From the NCBI RefSeq assembly GCF_902506295.1, contig NZ_LR733312.1, positions 1,502,095 to 1,566,094 of the forward strand: 64,000 nt of DNA, written 5' to 3'. This DNA is from Luteimonas sp. 9C. GTDB taxonomy: Bacteria > Pseudomonadota > Gammaproteobacteria > Xanthomonadales > Xanthomonadaceae. A program made the translations under genes and the position numbers. Below are positions 1 through 9,447 of this stretch, one piece after another. Position 1 is the first letter of the stretch. Each line of letters starts with the position of its first letter. Under the pieces are notes generated by a model. The model saw only the letters and a list, made by a program, of their open reading frames with translations. It ran no database searches and was not told the DNA's origin.

Positions 1-654
1 CCACCTTCCCCGCCACAATCTCCCCCAACGCCCGCTCGAACACCTCCACCGGCTGCCCACCCGAAATCAGATGCTGCTGGTCGATGATCACCGCCGGCAC
101 GCTGTTGATGCCGCTGCGGATGAAGAACTGCTCTTCGGCGCGCACGGCGTCGGCGTACTCGTCCGACGCGAGGATCGCGGCGGCACGCTCAACGTCCAGC
201 CCCACGCTGCCCGCGATGCGCACCAGCGTCGCGTGGTCGCTGACGTTCTCGCCGTCACCGTGATACGCCTGCAGCAGCGCGCGCTTGAGGTCGCGTTGCC
301 GGCCTGCGATGCCGGCCCAGTGCAGCAGGCGATGGGCGTCGAAGGTATTCCAGGTGCGCAAGCGGTCGCCGAAGGCGAATCCGACGTCGGCACCGCGGCT
401 TTTGATGTTGGCGCGGGCGGCGGCCAGTTGTTCGGGCGACATGCCGTACTTGCGGGTCAGGTGCTCGGCGATGTCCTCGCCTTCGGGAACCATCTGCGGG
501 TTGAGTTCGAAGGGGCGCACGTGGAATTCGACGTCGACGTTCGCCGGCAGGCGCGCGAGTGCCTGCTCGAGTGCGGCCAGGCCGATGGCGCACCAGGGGC
601 AGACGATGTCGGAGACGAAATCGATGCGCAGCGGCACGCGGTCGATGGCAGCGT

Positions 655-658
<4 letters not shown>
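1..658 (-). CDS. DsbA-family (FrnE-like) oxidoreductase, 3' end beyond window
   Basis: The reading frame runs from an ATG at 658 to the window edge without a stop, giving about 219 residues, close to the usual 210-240 of this family, so only the extreme C terminus is missing. A thioredoxin-type CPWC active site lies at residues 20-23 (context [10 protein letters not shown]). The rest has the helical insertion and the late segment with the cis-proline ([18 protein letters not shown]) typical of FrnE/2-hydroxychromene-2-carboxylate isomerase-like proteins. No signal peptide is visible, so it is probably cytoplasmic. Its ATG overlaps the hutU stop codon (ATGA), so it is translated from the hutU message. 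Whether it helps histidine degradation or is simply co-transcribed cannot be told. Its exact substrate is unknown. Confidence 0.88.
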
Positions 659-2334
<1,676 letters not shown>

Positions 2335-2443
2335 GGCGGCGCATTCCTGCAATGACGATGCGGGGATTATCGCACCGCGCCGCACGGCAGCCTGACGCGC
2401 CGCGGCGTGAGCGGGACCGGTCCCGGCGGCTAAGCTGCCGCGC

Positions 2444-3208
2444 ATGAAACGTACCGCCTGCCTGCTCGCCCTCGTCCTGTCCGCCGCGCTCGGCGCATGC
2501 ACGTCCACATCAACGCCGCCGCAGGCGACGTCCGTTGCCGACGACGCGCCGGCGCGCGTGCTGGTGTTCACGCGCACGGCCGGCTTCCGCCACGATTCGA
2601 TCCCGGTGACGGTCGATACGCTGCGCGCGCTCGGCAGCGCGCATGGTCTGACGCTTGAGACCACCGAGGACCCGACCCGCTTCGACGATGCGACGCTCGC
2701 CGGCTATCGCGCCGTGGTCTTCGCCCACACCACGCGCGAGGTGCTGGACCCGGCGCAGCAGGCGGCGTTCGAGCGCTACGTCGCGGGTGGCGGTGGTTTC
2801 ATGGGCGTGCATGCCGCGGCCGACAGCGGCTACACCTGGCCGTGGTACGGCGATCTGGTCGGCGCGTGGTTCGCGCGGCATCCCGAAGGGCTGCAGTCGG
2901 TGCGCGTGGTGTTCGAAGACGGCGCCGGGCCGGATGGGCTGCAGGACTGGCACGTCACCGACGAGATCTACGACTACCGGCGCAATCCGCGCCCTTTTGT
3001 ACGCGTGATCGCGTCGATCGATCCGGCGTCGCATCCCGATGGCGGCATGGGCGACGACCATCCGATCGCCTGGTGCCACACGAACGCCGGTGGCCGCGCC
3101 TGGTACACGGGGCTGGGCCACGACGCGGCGCTGTATGCCGATCCGGTGTTCCGCGCGCAGCTGTTGCGCGGCCTGCTGTGGACGACCGGACGCAGCGACG
3201 CCTGCTGA
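2444..3208 (+). CDS. ThuA-domain lipoprotein
   Basis: The 254-residue protein opens with a lipoprotein signal ([21 protein letters not shown]; lipobox LGAC, Cys19), so the mature form is probably membrane-anchored. The body matches the ThuA/trehalose-utilisation fold, a class I amidotransferase-like domain: [16 protein letters not shown] at the start, a middle segment with [32 protein letters not shown], and a final [21 protein letters not shown]. ThuA domains often accompany sugar or glycoside turnover, but the biochemical role is not settled and no sugar genes adjoin it. It is divergent from hutU and stands alone, followed by a bidirectional terminator. Confidence 0.85.
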   Translation: MKRTACLLALVLSAALGACTSTSTPPQATSVADDAPARVLVFTRTAGFRHDSIPVTVDTLRALGSAHGLTLETTEDPTRFDDATLAGYRAVVFAHTTREVLDPAQQAAFERYVAGGGGFMGVHAAADSGYTWPWYGDLVGAWFARHPEGLQSVRVVFEDGAGPDGLQDWHVTDEIYDYRRNPRPFVRVIASIDPASHPDGGMGDDHPIAWCHTNAGGRAWYTGLGHDAALYADPVFRAQLLRGLLWTTGRSDAC

Positions 3209-3234
3209 GTCCAAGCGGGCACCGCAGATACGAA

Positions 3235-3258
3235 AACGCCCGGCCGGAGCCGGGCGTT
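3235..3258. terminator. bidirectional hairpin terminator
   Basis: A perfect 10-base stem (AACGCCCGGC pairing 3249-3258) with a CGGA loop lies between the stops of two convergent genes (3208 on plus, 3281 on minus). On the minus strand the stem is followed by TTTTC, which fits Rho-independent termination of the small secreted-protein gene; on plus the tail is weak. Confidence 0.75.
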
Positions 3259-3280
3259 CTGCGTCGCGCGTGCGCGCATC

Positions 3281-3601
3281 TCAGTTGATCGAAGGATCCA
3301 GCCTGCGCAGCGCATCCTTGACGTCGGCCGAGCCGGTGCGGTCGATGTCCTCGCGCGTGTAGACGCGGCCACCCCCGGTGGTGCATTCCTGCTCGGCGCG
3401 CTTGGAGCGCGCGTTGCGGGCGGCCGTGATGCGCGAGCCGGTTTCGCGGATGCAGAAGCGGTCCGCGGCGCTGGCCCGCTGGCCTCGGTCGCGTACGGAT
3501 TCCTCTTCCTCTTCTTCCTGCTGCTGCGCGTGCGCGACCTGCGAGACCGCACCGAACGCGAGGCCGGCGAAGATCGCCGCCGTCCACCATGCATGCTTCA
3601 T
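3281..3601 (-). CDS. small secreted protein with a TonB-receptor plug-like tail
   Basis: I chose the ATG at 3601 because it gives a clean Sec signal peptide (MKHAWWTAAIFAGLAFGAV, cleavage near AHA-Q at about residue 25). The mature part of the 106-residue protein begins with a charged QQQEEEEEESVRDRGQ stretch and carries two cysteines (RFCIRE and EQECTTG) that could form a disulfide in the periplasm. The last 30 residues (RVYTREDIDRTGSADVKDAL) read like the first helix and strand of a TonB-receptor plug domain, where the pattern is typically T-x-E-x-I-x-x-S/T-G-A-x-x-x-x-D-x-L. There is no barrel. The function is not known. Confidence 0.7.
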   Translation of the reverse strand: MKHAWWTAAIFAGLAFGAVSQVAHAQQQEEEEEESVRDRGQRASAADRFCIRETGSRITAARNARSKRAEQECTTGGGRVYTREDIDRTGSADVKDALRRLDPSIN

Positions 3602-3762
3602 GTCGCACCTCCCGGTGCAGTTCGACAGTGCGCCCACGATACGCGCGATGCACCGCCGCGGGGTCTGCGGGTGATGAATGTTCAGCCGGCGTGCCCGTGC
3701 CGTTGTGCCGTGCTTCATGCGGCTGACTGCGAGGCGTCATGTGTCGCCAGTATCCTGTACGC

Positions 3763-5040
3763 ATGCCTCGAATGATCTATCCGCGCGCCTGCGCCCTGCT
3801 CCCGCTGTTGCTGTTGACCGCCTGCACCACGGTCGAAACCGCTGCTTCTTCCGACACCGTCCAGGCCTCTGCGCCGGTGGCCGATGCACGTCCGACCTTG
3901 CTGCTGGTGTCGCTGGACGGTCTGCGCCCCGACTATCTGGGTCGCGGCGAGACCCCGCACCTCGATGCGCTGGCACGCGGCGGCGTACAGGCCTGGATGC
4001 GGCCCTCGTATCCCTCGCTGACGTTCCCGAACCACTACACGCTGGTCACCGGCCTGCGCCCCGATCACCACGGCCTGATCCACAACTCGATGGTGGACGC
4101 GACGCTCGGCGATTTCCGCCTGTCGGACCGCGAAGCGGTAGGCAACGCCGCCTGGTACGGCGACGGCGAACCGCTGTGGGTGACGGCAGAAGACGCAGGC
4201 CTGCGCACGGCGACGCTGTCGTGGCCGGGCAGCGAAGCGCCTGTGCACGGCGTGCGTCCGACGCGCTGGTATCCCTTCGACGAGACCCGCCCGCTCGACA
4301 CGCGCGTGGACACGGTGCTCGGCTGGCTGTCCGAACCCGATGCCACGCGCCCCGCGTTCGCCACGCTGTATCTCGAACACACCGACTCGGCCGGCCATCA
4401 CTACGGTCCGGACTCGCCGCAACTGCATGCGGCGCTGCAGGCCGTGGATGCGGCGGTCGGGCGTCTGGTCGCGGGCCTGCGCACGCACGGGCTGCAGGAC
4501 CGGGTGAACCTAGTCGTCGTCTCCGACCACGGCATGGCCGAGGTGCCGCCGGGCCAGGCGATCGCGGTCGAGGACATGGTGACGCTGGAAGAAGCGCGCG
4601 TGACCTCGACCGGCCAGGTGATCGGCATCGTGCCCAACGCCGGCTTCGAGGCGCAGGTGGCCCGCAAGCTGCTGGGCGCGCACGCGCAATACGACTGCTG
4701 GCGCAAGGGTGAACTGCCGGCACGCTGGAAGTTCGGCACCCACCCGCGCGTGCCGCCGATCGTCTGCCAGATGCACCTGGGCTGGGACGCCGTGCCACGC
4801 GATGCGCTGGCCCGACGCCCCGCGCACGCCCGCGGCTCCCACGGCTACGACCCCGCCCTGCCGGAGATGCGCGCGGTGTTCATCGCGAACGGACCGGCGT
4901 TCCGCAGCGGCGTCACGCTGGAAGGCTTCGACAATGTCGATCTGTATCCGATGCTCGCGCGGCTGATCGGGGTGACGCCGGCCCGGAACGACGGCAATGC
5001 GGACACGCTGGTGCCGGCGTTGCGGGATGGGGTGCGGTAA
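3763..5040 (+). CDS. alkaline phosphatase superfamily lipoprotein (nucleotide pyrophosphatase/phosphodiesterase-like)
   Basis: This is a probable envelope phosphodiesterase of the NPP type. The start at 3763 (or 3772) gives a lipoprotein signal ending in LLLLTAC. The metal and nucleophile motifs are all present in family order: LVSLDGLRPDYL (first metal Asp), PSLTFPNHYTLVTG (Thr nucleophile and neighbouring Asn), YLEHTDSAGHHYGPDS (metal Asp/His), VVVSDHGM (metal Asp/His) and a late SHGYDP. The length, about 425 residues, is normal for bacterial NPPs, which hydrolyse nucleotide phosphodiester or pyrophosphate bonds; the natural substrate cannot be read from sequence. An upstream in-frame ATG at 3739 is less likely because it adds charged residues before the signal. 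No operon partners. Confidence 0.88.
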   Translation: MPRMIYPRACALLPLLLLTACTTVETAASSDTVQASAPVADARPTLLLVSLDGLRPDYLGRGETPHLDALARGGVQAWMRPSYPSLTFPNHYTLVTGLRPDHHGLIHNSMVDATLGDFRLSDREAVGNAAWYGDGEPLWVTAEDAGLRTATLSWPGSEAPVHGVRPTRWYPFDETRPLDTRVDTVLGWLSEPDATRPAFATLYLEHTDSAGHHYGPDSPQLHAALQAVDAAVGRLVAGLRTHGLQDRVNLVVVSDHGMAEVPPGQAIAVEDMVTLEEARVTSTGQVIGIVPNAGFEAQVARKLLGAHAQYDCWRKGELPARWKFGTHPRVPPIVCQMHLGWDAVPRDALARRPAHARGSHGYDPALPEMRAVFIANGPAFRSGVTLEGFDNVDLYPMLARLIGVTPARNDGNADTLVPALRDGVR

Positions 5041-5130
5041 GCGGGATTGAGTGCGCTGGTTCGGGTCGGTGAGGGTGCCGCTGCATGTCGGGCCGTGAGT
5101 GATCGGGGCTTCCGGGTTCGATGCGCGCGT

Positions 5131-5276
5131 CTGCCCTCACCCCAACCCCTCTCCCAGTGGGAGAGGGGCTCGGTTGGCTGCGGCGCTACGCATCCGCAGC
5201 TGCCCGTAGATCATTGATCCATCGCGGCGCGCTTAAAGCCCCTCTCCGCTTGGGAGAGGGATTGGGGTGAGGGCAG
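5131..5276. repeat. REP-like inverted repeat pair
   Basis: Two 39-base arms (5131-5169 and 5238-5276) are near-perfect reverse complements, starting CTGCCCTCACCCC and ending GGGGTGAGGGCAG. Each arm itself contains a small hairpin formed by CCCCTCTCCC and GGGAGAGGGG. The 68-base spacer is unrelated. This is the arrangement of a dispersed REP/BIME-like element and fills the 314-base gap between the phosphodiesterase and the glycosylase start. Transcribed, it would form a strong stem that could protect or terminate the upstream mRNA. Confidence 0.85.
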
Positions 5277-5354
5277 ACTCACGCGCCACACCCCACAGCA
5301 TCCATGTCCGAATCCGGCCAGTCACGACCCGCGCCCGGTGCTAGCCTGCAGCGC

Positions 5355-6896
5355 ATGTCCCCGCCCCTGCCCGCTTCCGACATCTGCGAACAGGCGCGCC
5401 TGAGTCGCGACGCGCGTTTCGACGGGCTGTTCTTCACCGCGGTGCGCACGACCGGCATCTACTGCCGGCCGGTGTGCCCGGCGCCCGCGCCGAAGGCCGT
5501 CAACGTCGTCTACTACCCGAACGCCGCCACAGCGGAAGTCGCAGGTTTTCGCCCCTGCCTGCGATGCCGGCCGGAGCTGTCGCCATCGGATGGCCACTGG
5601 CATCGCGGCGACGATCTCGTGGCGCGTGCATTGGCCTTGATCGACCAGGGCGCGTTGAACGAAGCGCCGCTGGCATCGCTCGCCGAGCGGCTGCACATCG
5701 GAGAACGCCAGCTGCGGCGGTTGTTCGTCGAGCGCCTGGGCGCGGCGCCGGTGGGGGTGCACGGCACGCGGCGTCTGCTGTTCGCCAAGCAGCTGCTGAC
5801 CGAGACCGCGCTGCCGATCACCGAGGTCGCGCTCGCCGCCGGTTTCAACAGCGTGCGGCGTTTCAATGCGGTGTTCCAGGATGCGTACCGCACGCCGCCG
5901 CGCGACCTGCGCAAGGCGCCGCCCGAATCCACCGGCGACGCACTGACACTGCGCCTCGCCTATCGCCCGCCTTACGACCTGCCGGCGATGCTGGATTTCC
6001 TGCGCGGGCGCGCGTTGCCGGGCATCGAGGTCGTCGACGAGGTCGCCTACACCCGCGTGATCGGCACTGCGGAAGCACCCGGCTGGCTGCGGGTGCGCGC
6101 GTGGCCTGGCAGGCGTGGCGAGCCCGCGCCGGATGCGCTGCGCCTGGAACTGCACGGGTGCGCGCCGTCGCACCTGCAGGACACCGTGCAGCGCGTGCGA
6201 CGGATGTTCGATCTCGACGCGGATCCACACGCGATTGCCGCGCATCTCGGCCACGACGCGCGACTGGCGCCCCTGCTGCGGGCGCGGCCGGGCCTGCGCC
6301 TGCCCAGCGGCTGGGACGGGTTCGAGATCGCGGTGCGCGCGGTCATCGGCCAGCAGGTCAGCGTCGCCGCCGCGCGCACCCTGACCGCGCGGCTCTCGCA
6401 ACGCTTCGGCGCGCCGCTGCCGGAGGCGTTCACCGCGCAGGGATTCGCGCATCTGTTTCCCACGCCGGAGGTGCTCGTCGATGCCGACTTCGACGGCCTC
6501 GGCCTGATCGGCAGTCGCATCGCGACGATCCGCGGCATCGCCGCCGCCGTGCTCGACGGCCGCGTGGATTTCGATCGCGCCCGCACGCTCGACGACTTCG
6601 TCGAACGCTGGGTCGCCCTGCCGGGCATCGGCCCGTGGACCGCGCAGTACATCGCGCTGCGCGCGCTCGGCCACCCCGACGCGTTTCCCGCCGAGGATCT
6701 GGTGCTGCAGAAGCTGCTGCCGACCGACGGCACGCGCATGACGGCGAACGCACTGCGCGCGCACGCGAAGGCCTGGCGCCCGTGGCGCGGCTACGCGGTC
6801 TTCCATCTGTGGCGCGACGCATCTGCAGCCACGCCGGCGCGCGCCGCCACACCGACGCGCACGCGCGCCCGTTCCACACGGAGTCCATCGCCATGA
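5355..6896 (+). CDS. alkA: Ada-type zinc domain / AraC HTH / AlkA DNA-3-methyladenine glycosylase fusion
   Basis: This fused alkylation-damage protein has three parts. Residues about 10-80 (counted from 5355) form an Ada-like methyl-phosphotriester zinc domain with four cysteines (GIYCRPVCPA and FRPCLRCRPE). Residues 85-190 are an AraC-type double helix-turn-helix (LAERLHIGERQLRRLF; PITEVALAAGFNSVRRFN). The rest is an AlkA glycosylase: N-terminal domain, then a helix-hairpin-helix at LPGIGPWTAQYIALRALG followed by the Asp of AEDL, which should be the catalytic residue. It would excise alkylated purines and may also sense damage and activate transcription. An in-frame ATG at 5304 exists; 5355 fits family starts better. 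The stop overlaps the ogt start (ATGA), so the two repair genes are coupled. Confidence 0.93.
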   Translation: MSPPLPASDICEQARLSRDARFDGLFFTAVRTTGIYCRPVCPAPAPKAVNVVYYPNAATAEVAGFRPCLRCRPELSPSDGHWHRGDDLVARALALIDQGALNEAPLASLAERLHIGERQLRRLFVERLGAAPVGVHGTRRLLFAKQLLTETALPITEVALAAGFNSVRRFNAVFQDAYRTPPRDLRKAPPESTGDALTLRLAYRPPYDLPAMLDFLRGRALPGIEVVDEVAYTRVIGTAEAPGWLRVRAWPGRRGEPAPDALRLELHGCAPSHLQDTVQRVRRMFDLDADPHAIAAHLGHDARLAPLLRARPGLRLPSGWDGFEIAVRAVIGQQVSVAAARTLTARLSQRFGAPLPEAFTAQGFAHLFPTPEVLVDADFDGLGLIGSRIATIRGIAAAVLDGRVDFDRARTLDDFVERWVALPGIGPWTAQYIALRALGHPDAFPAEDLVLQKLLPTDGTRMTANALRAHAKAWRPWRGYAVFHLWRDASAATPARAATPTRTRARSTRSPSP

Positions 6897-7408
6897 GCCC
6901 GACCACCGCCCACGTGTTGACCCGCACCATCGACAGCCCGGTCGGCCCGCTGTTTCTCGCCGCATCCGACGCCGGCCTGCACGCGGTGGAGTTCGCCGAG
7001 CACCGGCATCCGGTGCCCCGCGGTGATGATTGGCGCGAGGGCGCACATCCGGTGCTCGATGCCACCGCGCAGCAACTGGATGACTATTTCGCCGGCACGC
7101 GACGGGCTTTCGACCTGCCGTTCGCCGCCCGCGGCACGCCGTTCCAGCAGCAGGTGTGGTCAGCGCTGACGCGCATTCCCTACGGCGCGACCGCCAGCTA
7201 CGTCGAACTCGCGCGCATGGTGGACAAGCCCAGCGCGAGCCGCGCGGTCGGCGCCGCGAACGGCCGCAATCCGCTGTCGATCGTCGTGCCCTGCCACCGC
7301 GTCATCGGTGCCAGCGGCGCACTCACCGGCTTCGGGGGCGGCCTGCCGACCAAGGAATTCCTGCTGACGCTCGAAGGCGCCTGGCCGCGTGGTGCGCGCC
7401 TGCTGTAA
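6893..7408 (+). CDS. ogt: methylated-DNA--protein-cysteine S-methyltransferase
   Basis: Ogt directly reverses O6-methylguanine and O4-methylthymine by moving the alkyl group to its own cysteine. The 171-residue protein has the invariant active-site motif VVPCHRVIG with the acceptor Cys, the helix-turn-helix before it (GTPFQQQVWSALTRIPYGAT, arginine finger region GAANGRNPL) and the final GFGGGLPTKEFLL. It lacks an Ada N-terminal domain; that domain is instead fused to the upstream glycosylase, so the two genes together carry the same domains as a split Ada-AlkA pair. Its ATG overlaps the alkA stop. Confidence 0.96.
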   Translation: MSPTTAHVLTRTIDSPVGPLFLAASDAGLHAVEFAEHRHPVPRGDDWREGAHPVLDATAQQLDDYFAGTRRAFDLPFAARGTPFQQQVWSALTRIPYGATASYVELARMVDKPSASRAVGAANGRNPLSIVVPCHRVIGASGALTGFGGGLPTKEFLLTLEGAWPRGARLL

Positions 7409-7443
7409 CGCAGTCTGCCGGGATACACGCGCGGCATCCGCCT

Positions 7444-8211
7444 CTACATTCCGCGGAACCGGTGCACGAACGCGGCGCTGACCGGCAGCGACTCCCGATG
7501 TCCGCGCAGTTCGATGCGCGCCTTGCCCAGCTCGTCGCGGCGCACGCGGTCGATCGTCGAGACGCGCACCACGGTGCCGCGATGCACCTGCCAGAACACG
7601 TCCGGATCGAGCCCCGCCAGCAGGTCCTTCACCGGCGTGCGGATCAGCGCCTCGCCGTCCGCGGTGACCACACGCACGTATTTGTCCTGCGCCTGGAAGA
7701 ACAGCACCTCGTCGATGCCGATCATGCGCACGTGGTCACCGATGCTGGCACTGATCCAGCGGATCTGGCGCTCGCCGGCCGGGCGCAGCCGCGCTTCGAG
7801 ACCGTCGACCAGCGCTTGCAGGTCTTCCGCCACCGGCTGCGCGAGGCGTGCCTGCAGGCGCTCGATGGCAACGTGCAGCCGCGCTTCGGTCACCGGCTTG
7901 AGCAGGTAGTCGACGGCGCCCGCCTCGAACGCGCGGATCGCGTACTCGTCATAAGCCGTCGTGAACACCACCAGACCGCCACCGGCGATGACGGCACGCG
8001 CGACATCGAGTCCACCGACGCCGGGCATGCGGATGTCGAGGAACGCGACGCGCGGGCGGTGTTCGGCTGCGGCCTGCAGCGCCGTGATGCCATCCTCGCA
8101 GGCGGCGATGATCTCCAGCGCCGGCCATGCGGTTTCGAGCATGTCCAGCAGGGCCGCCCGCTGCGGTGCCTCATCCTCGGCGATCAATGCGGTGACCGGT
8201 GCAGCGCTCAT
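7444..8211 (-). CDS. LytTR-family response regulator
   Basis: The 255-residue protein has a receiver domain at residues 1-125, with the acidic pair Glu12-Asp13, the phospho-acceptor Asp59 (VAFLDIRMPG), Thr in VVFTTAYDEYA and Lys105 in DYLLKPV. A LytTR DNA-binding domain fills residues 150-250 (DHVRMIGIDEVLFFQAQDKY, then FWQVHRGTVVRVSTIDRV). It is the partner of the kinase just upstream: its ATG overlaps the kinase stop (ATGA). Xanthomonad relatives of this pair regulate exopolysaccharide, extracellular enzymes or adhesion, but the target here is unknown. Confidence 0.94.
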   Translation of the reverse strand: MSAAPVTALIAEDEAPQRAALLDMLETAWPALEIIAACEDGITALQAAAEHRPRVAFLDIRMPGVGGLDVARAVIAGGGLVVFTTAYDEYAIRAFEAGAVDYLLKPVTEARLHVAIERLQARLAQPVAEDLQALVDGLEARLRPAGERQIRWISASIGDHVRMIGIDEVLFFQAQDKYVRVVTADGEALIRTPVKDLLAGLDPDVFWQVHRGTVVRVSTIDRVRRDELGKARIELRGHRESLPVSAAFVHRFRGM

Positions 8212-9437
8212 GCGGACTCATCCAGCGGCGTGCGGATTTCGGCCTGGGCGCCACCGCCTGCCGCGCCGGTCAGGCGCAGTGACGCGCGCGGACCGAACCG
8301 TGTCGCCAGCTGATCGCGGACGTTCGCCAGCCCCATGCCGCCGCCGACACCCGGCTGCAGGCCGGCGCCATCGTCGCTCACGCGGACATGCAGCGACGCA
8401 TCGGCGCGCCATGCGCGGATCGCGATGTGGCCGGCGCCGGGTTTGGGCTCGATTCCGTGCTTGACCGCGTTCTCGACCAGCGTGATCAGCAGCAGTGGCG
8501 GATACGGCACCGCGCGCAGTCCGTCGTCGACTTCGACGGTGTACCGCAGCCGGTCTGCCGTACGCAGCCGCATCAGCTCGAGATAGTGCGTGCACAGATC
8601 CAGTTGTTCGCCGAGCGTGGAGCGCAGCGCCACTTCGCCGTCGCGCAGACGCGGAATTGTCGCGCGCAGGTAATCGACCAATGCGTCGAGCGTCGCCTCG
8701 GCGCGCGCCGCGTCCTGCCGTACCAGCGCGCGGACCGAGGCCAGCGTGTTGAACAGGAAGTGCGGCTCGACCTGCGCCTGCAATGCACCGAGCCGCAGAT
8801 CGGATTCGCGCTTGTGCGCCTGCATCGTCGCGAGTTCGATCCGGTGCCGGCTCTCGGCCAGGCGCCGTTGCTCGCTGAAGTAGGCGCGCAGCGCCGCGCC
8901 ACCGCCCACCAGACCGTAGATGCAGACGACGGTCAACACCTGGAGCGCGACCGCGCCGGAACGCGCGGCGCCGGACGCGTACTGCGCGCGGACTGCCTCG
9001 AGGTCATAAGGCGCCTTGCCCATCTCGGCCACCATGAACGCGTCGATCCGCGTACTCGCCCACCGGTCGGCGAAGTAGGACAACGCGATCCCGACGCACA
9101 GCGAAAGCACCACGAAGGTCCGTTCGCGCCGCAACGGCAGACGCAGATGCCGCACGCAGGTCGCCAGCAACGGACCGGCGGTCGTCATCAGCACGAACGC
9201 GGCGAACATGTAGGCCGACGCGGTCAATGCACCGACCGCAGTCACCGGGCCGATCAACGCACCCAGCAGTGTCAACAGCGAGAAACCCAAGATGACGCTG
9301 CAGAACAGCAGCGTGCGGCCGACGAGCCAGGGCGCGCTGAAGACCGGATAGCGGCGGTAGCGGGTCCACAGGAAACCGCCGCCGATCGCGACATCGTCGG
9401 GCAGCGGCTGGCGAAGCGGCACGGCGTCAATGCGCAT
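8208..9437 (-). CDS. LytS-type membrane sensor histidine kinase
   Basis: The kinase (409 residues from 9437) has four likely membrane helices in its first 190 residues, a short coiled segment (YFSEQRRLAESRHRIELATM), then the His_kinase domain with phospho-acceptor His in VEPHFLFNTLASVRAL (about residue 226) and an HATPase domain with N-box TLVENAVKHGIEP and G-boxes DDGAGLQPG and GGGMGLANVRDQL. I chose 9437 because GAGGG lies seven bases upstream; ATG 9443 and GTG 9455 are also in frame. There is no separate sensor domain beyond the membrane part and a short extracytoplasmic loop (about residues 122-160). It phosphorylates the adjacent LytTR regulator. Confidence 0.93.
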   Translation of the reverse strand: MRIDAVPLRQPLPDDVAIGGGFLWTRYRRYPVFSAPWLVGRTLLFCSVILGFSLLTLLGALIGPVTAVGALTASAYMFAAFVLMTTAGPLLATCVRHLRLPLRRERTFVVLSLCVGIALSYFADRWASTRIDAFMVAEMGKAPYDLEAVRAQYASGAARSGAVALQVLTVVCIYGLVGGGAALRAYFSEQRRLAESRHRIELATMQAHKRESDLRLGALQAQVEPHFLFNTLASVRALVRQDAARAEATLDALVDYLRATIPRLRDGEVALRSTLGEQLDLCTHYLELMRLRTADRLRYTVEVDDGLRAVPYPPLLLITLVENAVKHGIEPKPGAGHIAIRAWRADASLHVRVSDDGAGLQPGVGGGMGLANVRDQLATRFGPRASLRLTGAAGGGAQAEIRTPLDESA

Positions 9438-9447
9438 CGACATGCCC

